6,846 nt of DNA from Sphingobacteriaceae bacterium (GTDB lineage: Bacteria > Bacteroidota > Bacteroidia > B-17B0 > Aurantibacillaceae). Shown here piece after piece: positions 5,625-6,846 of this stretch. Numbering within the stretch: position 1 is the first letter of the stretch; each line of letters opens with the position of its first letter. The notes under the pieces are model-generated. The model searched no databases. It was not told where the DNA came from and saw only the letters and a list, made by a program, of their open reading frames with translations. Location: positions 1 to 6,846 of the forward strand of contig JANYCL010000473.1 of the NCBI GenBank assembly GCA_025360355.1, given 5' to 3'. A program made the position numbers and the translations under genes.

Positions 5625-6098
5625 TTATTTTAAAGCAGTTGACCAATAGTTTTCAATTGCTCTTTCTATCGTTGGTTTTTCAAATTCGTAGTTAGAATCC
5701 ATTAAAAGATATTCCAAAAAGAGCTTAACAACTTCTCTTTGTTTTTCGTTTAAAAGCTTAAACTGAGATCTTGTATAATCCGAAAGATGAGTCAGTGAAA
5801 AGGACATTCCAAACCTGTATTCGCCTTTAATTTCAGCGATCATAAATGCCGGTAAATGAAAACGCATGCCTTTTGCATCAAAAAAACTTAAACTAGTATA
5901 ATGTTCATTTAGTAAGGATGAAGAGATCTGATCCCAATGAAATTTTTCGTCATTTATTTTACATTCATCACGGAATTGCTGATCCTTATAATCATCAATA
6001 GCTGTAGCTTCGCTTAATCCAATACCACCATCAAGTTCAACACCTTTAAAAGCGGAATTAATTTGTAAAATTAAAAATGTTTGATTTTCTTCAAGCAT
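5625..6098 (-). CDS. DUF6714-like small cytoplasmic protein
   Basis: This 157-residue soluble protein has no signal peptide or membrane segment and is acidic overall. Two well-defined motifs stand out: GIGLSEATAIDDY (25-37) and LSFFDAKGMRFHLPAF (70-85). A WDQI segment (55-58) lies between them, and a C-terminal half rich in helix (about 107-155) includes QREVVKLFLEYLL. From memory, the GIGLxEAxxIDDY and SFFDAxGMRFHLPA motifs are those of the DUF6714 family, whose function is unknown. The conserved acidic and His residues are consistent with a binding or catalytic site, but nothing here identifies a reaction. The start ATG is 32 nt after the stop of the upstream T9SS gene, so co-transcription with it is possible. 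Only a poor -7-like match (TAAATTTC at 6109-6116) is seen upstream. It is the only cytoplasmic protein among the minus-strand genes. Confidence 0.75.
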   Translation of the reverse strand: MLEENQTFLILQINSAFKGVELDGGIGLSEATAIDDYKDQQFRDECKINDEKFHWDQISSSLLNEHYTSLSFFDAKGMRFHLPAFMIAEIKGEYRFGMSFSLTHLSDYTRSQFKLLNEKQREVVKLFLEYLLMDSNYEFEKPTIERAIENYWSTALK

Positions 6099-6130
6099 TA
6101 AAGGTTTTGAAATTTACGATTTTAAATAAA

Positions 6131-6846
6131 TTACTCTATTGACAGCTTGCCGCTACCAATTTGTTCCTTATTCTGAAGAAGTAAATAACTATAAATACCT
6201 TTTGCCAGGTTTTGAGTATTAATATTATTTTCTCCTTTTAATATTTTTTGCTCATGAACTTTTTGTCCGAGCGAATTAACTAAAACCAATTCTCCGTTTT
6301 CAATTTCATTTTCTATTTGTAATTTGAAATAGCCGTTGTTGGGGTTGGGAAAAATTAATATTTTGTTATTTTCTAAAGATAATTGCGTTACGTTTAATGG
6401 ACAATTAAGAGAAAGTTTGGCTGTAAAAATACCTTCATAATTAGTTGATAATGTTGTTGTGCCGACAACAAATGCAGTGGATAAAAAATCACCGGAAATA
6501 TATACATTACAAAAGTTATCGGCACAGATTCCATTTCGGTCATCGCCTCCGCTTTCAAGGAATGTGGCGTATGTAGTGTTACCATTAAAATCATAGCTTG
6601 TAATGAACATTGGGTCTCCCATACTTGTTGCAGGCGTCAAAGTATATGTACCAAATGTAATTGGGGTATCGAACCCACCAGAAACATAAACATAATTGGC
6701 ATTAGAACAAATGCCATATCCTGAATAATTACCGGAACCGATGCCTTCTTTTGCCCAAACCACATTTCCATTCACATCATATTTGGCAATAAATGTATTT
6801 TGAGAACCTGTACAAGTTAAAGTGTACGAGCCAAACACAAGAGTTG
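6131..6846 (-). CDS. C-terminal part of a secreted beta-propeller-like repeat protein with T9SS type A sorting domain (5' end outside window)
   Basis: The frame is open to the right edge, with about 237 residues visible. The GTG at 6838-6836 is an internal Val, because the repeat pattern runs straight through it (TLVFGSYTL). The body contains repeats of the type FGxYTL ... FIAKYDVNGNVVWAKEG ... GYGICSNANYVYVSGGF. The unit recurs as FGTYTLTPA ... MFITSYDFNGNTTYATFL ... GICADNFCNVYISGDF, and a last shorter copy is VVGTTTL ... IFTAKL. This resembles SBBP-type beta-propeller repeats, in which secreted proteins are built from several such blades. Residues from about LIFPNPNNGYF onward, with LVNSLGQKV, LAKGIYSYLL and the ending GKLSIE, form a T9SS type A sorting domain. 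The signal peptide and further blades should lie beyond the window. The protein is probably surface-attached or released, and no enzymatic site is visible. The DUF6714-like gene follows after 32 nt. Confidence 0.85.
   Translation of the reverse strand, partial: TLVFGSYTLTCTGSQNTFIAKYDVNGNVVWAKEGIGSGNYSGYGICSNANYVYVSGGFDTPITFGTYTLTPATSMGDPMFITSYDFNGNTTYATFLESGGDDRNGICADNFCNVYISGDFLSTAFVVGTTTLSTNYEGIFTAKLSLNCPLNVTQLSLENNKILIFPNPNNGYFKLQIENEIENGELVLVNSLGQKVHEQKILKGENNINTQNLAKGIYSYLLLQNKEQIGSGKLSIE

Noticed and set aside
6394..6594. 66-codon minus-strand ORF
   Set aside because: It is a shadow of the propeller-like T9SS gene in another frame.
6131..6838. Complete gene with a GTG start at 6838
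   Set aside because: The GTG is a Val inside a repeat unit (TLVFGSYTL matching TPITFGTYTL), there is no signal peptide, and the frame stays open to the window end.

Overview
The window looks like chromosomal DNA of a member of the Bacteroidota (Flavobacteriales/Cytophagales/Sphingobacteriales-like; I cannot place it more finely). The base composition is visibly AT-rich. Ribosome-binding sites are not of the Shine-Dalgarno type. Two promoter-like sites fit the Bacteroidota -33/-7 pattern (TTG ... TAnnTTTG). Three separate proteins end in a type IX secretion system (T9SS) type A sorting domain, which is essentially specific to this phylum.

Layout. On the + strand are the C-terminal 310 residues of a large SMC/MukB-like ATP-binding protein (3-935, cut by the window edge), a 20-nt REP-like palindrome (941-960), and a family 2 glycosyltransferase (969-1973). 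The glycosyltransferase meets the next gene tail to tail with one base between the stop codons. Everything from 1975 to the right edge is on the - strand. Read in the direction of transcription, from right to left, these genes are: the end of a secreted repeat/beta-propeller-like T9SS protein (6131-6846, partial); a small cytoplasmic DUF6714-like protein (5625-6098); a secreted cysteine-rich T9SS protein (4539-5549) with its own promoter-like region; and a tight three-gene operon. The operon is a lipoprotein with one Ig/PKD-like domain (4030-4404), an outer-membrane beta-barrel protein with an N-terminal CCxxxCC motif (3072-4028, TTG start), and a PKD-repeat T9SS protein (1975-3075).

How the genes may work together. 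The last three genes are joined by a 1-nt gap and a 4-nt ATGA overlap. They are therefore probably translated together and may form one envelope module: an anchored lipoprotein, an outer-membrane barrel and a cell-surface PKD protein. Their substrate cannot be read from the sequence, although the paired cysteines of the barrel make a metal-related role possible. The two upstream T9SS genes are further surface or secreted proteins with unrelated bodies and the same export signal. The SMC-like gene and the glycosyltransferase have no evident link to the envelope genes.

Non-coding structure. Four short elements stand out: the REP-like palindrome at 941-960, a perfect 14-bp inverted repeat at 4480-4534, a perfect 12-bp palindrome at 5611-5622, and a run of nine T lying exactly in the spacer of the predicted promoter at 5571-5600. 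I saw no tRNA, rRNA, CRISPR array, insertion sequence or recognisable integrase. No stretch of 300 bases or more lacks a gene.
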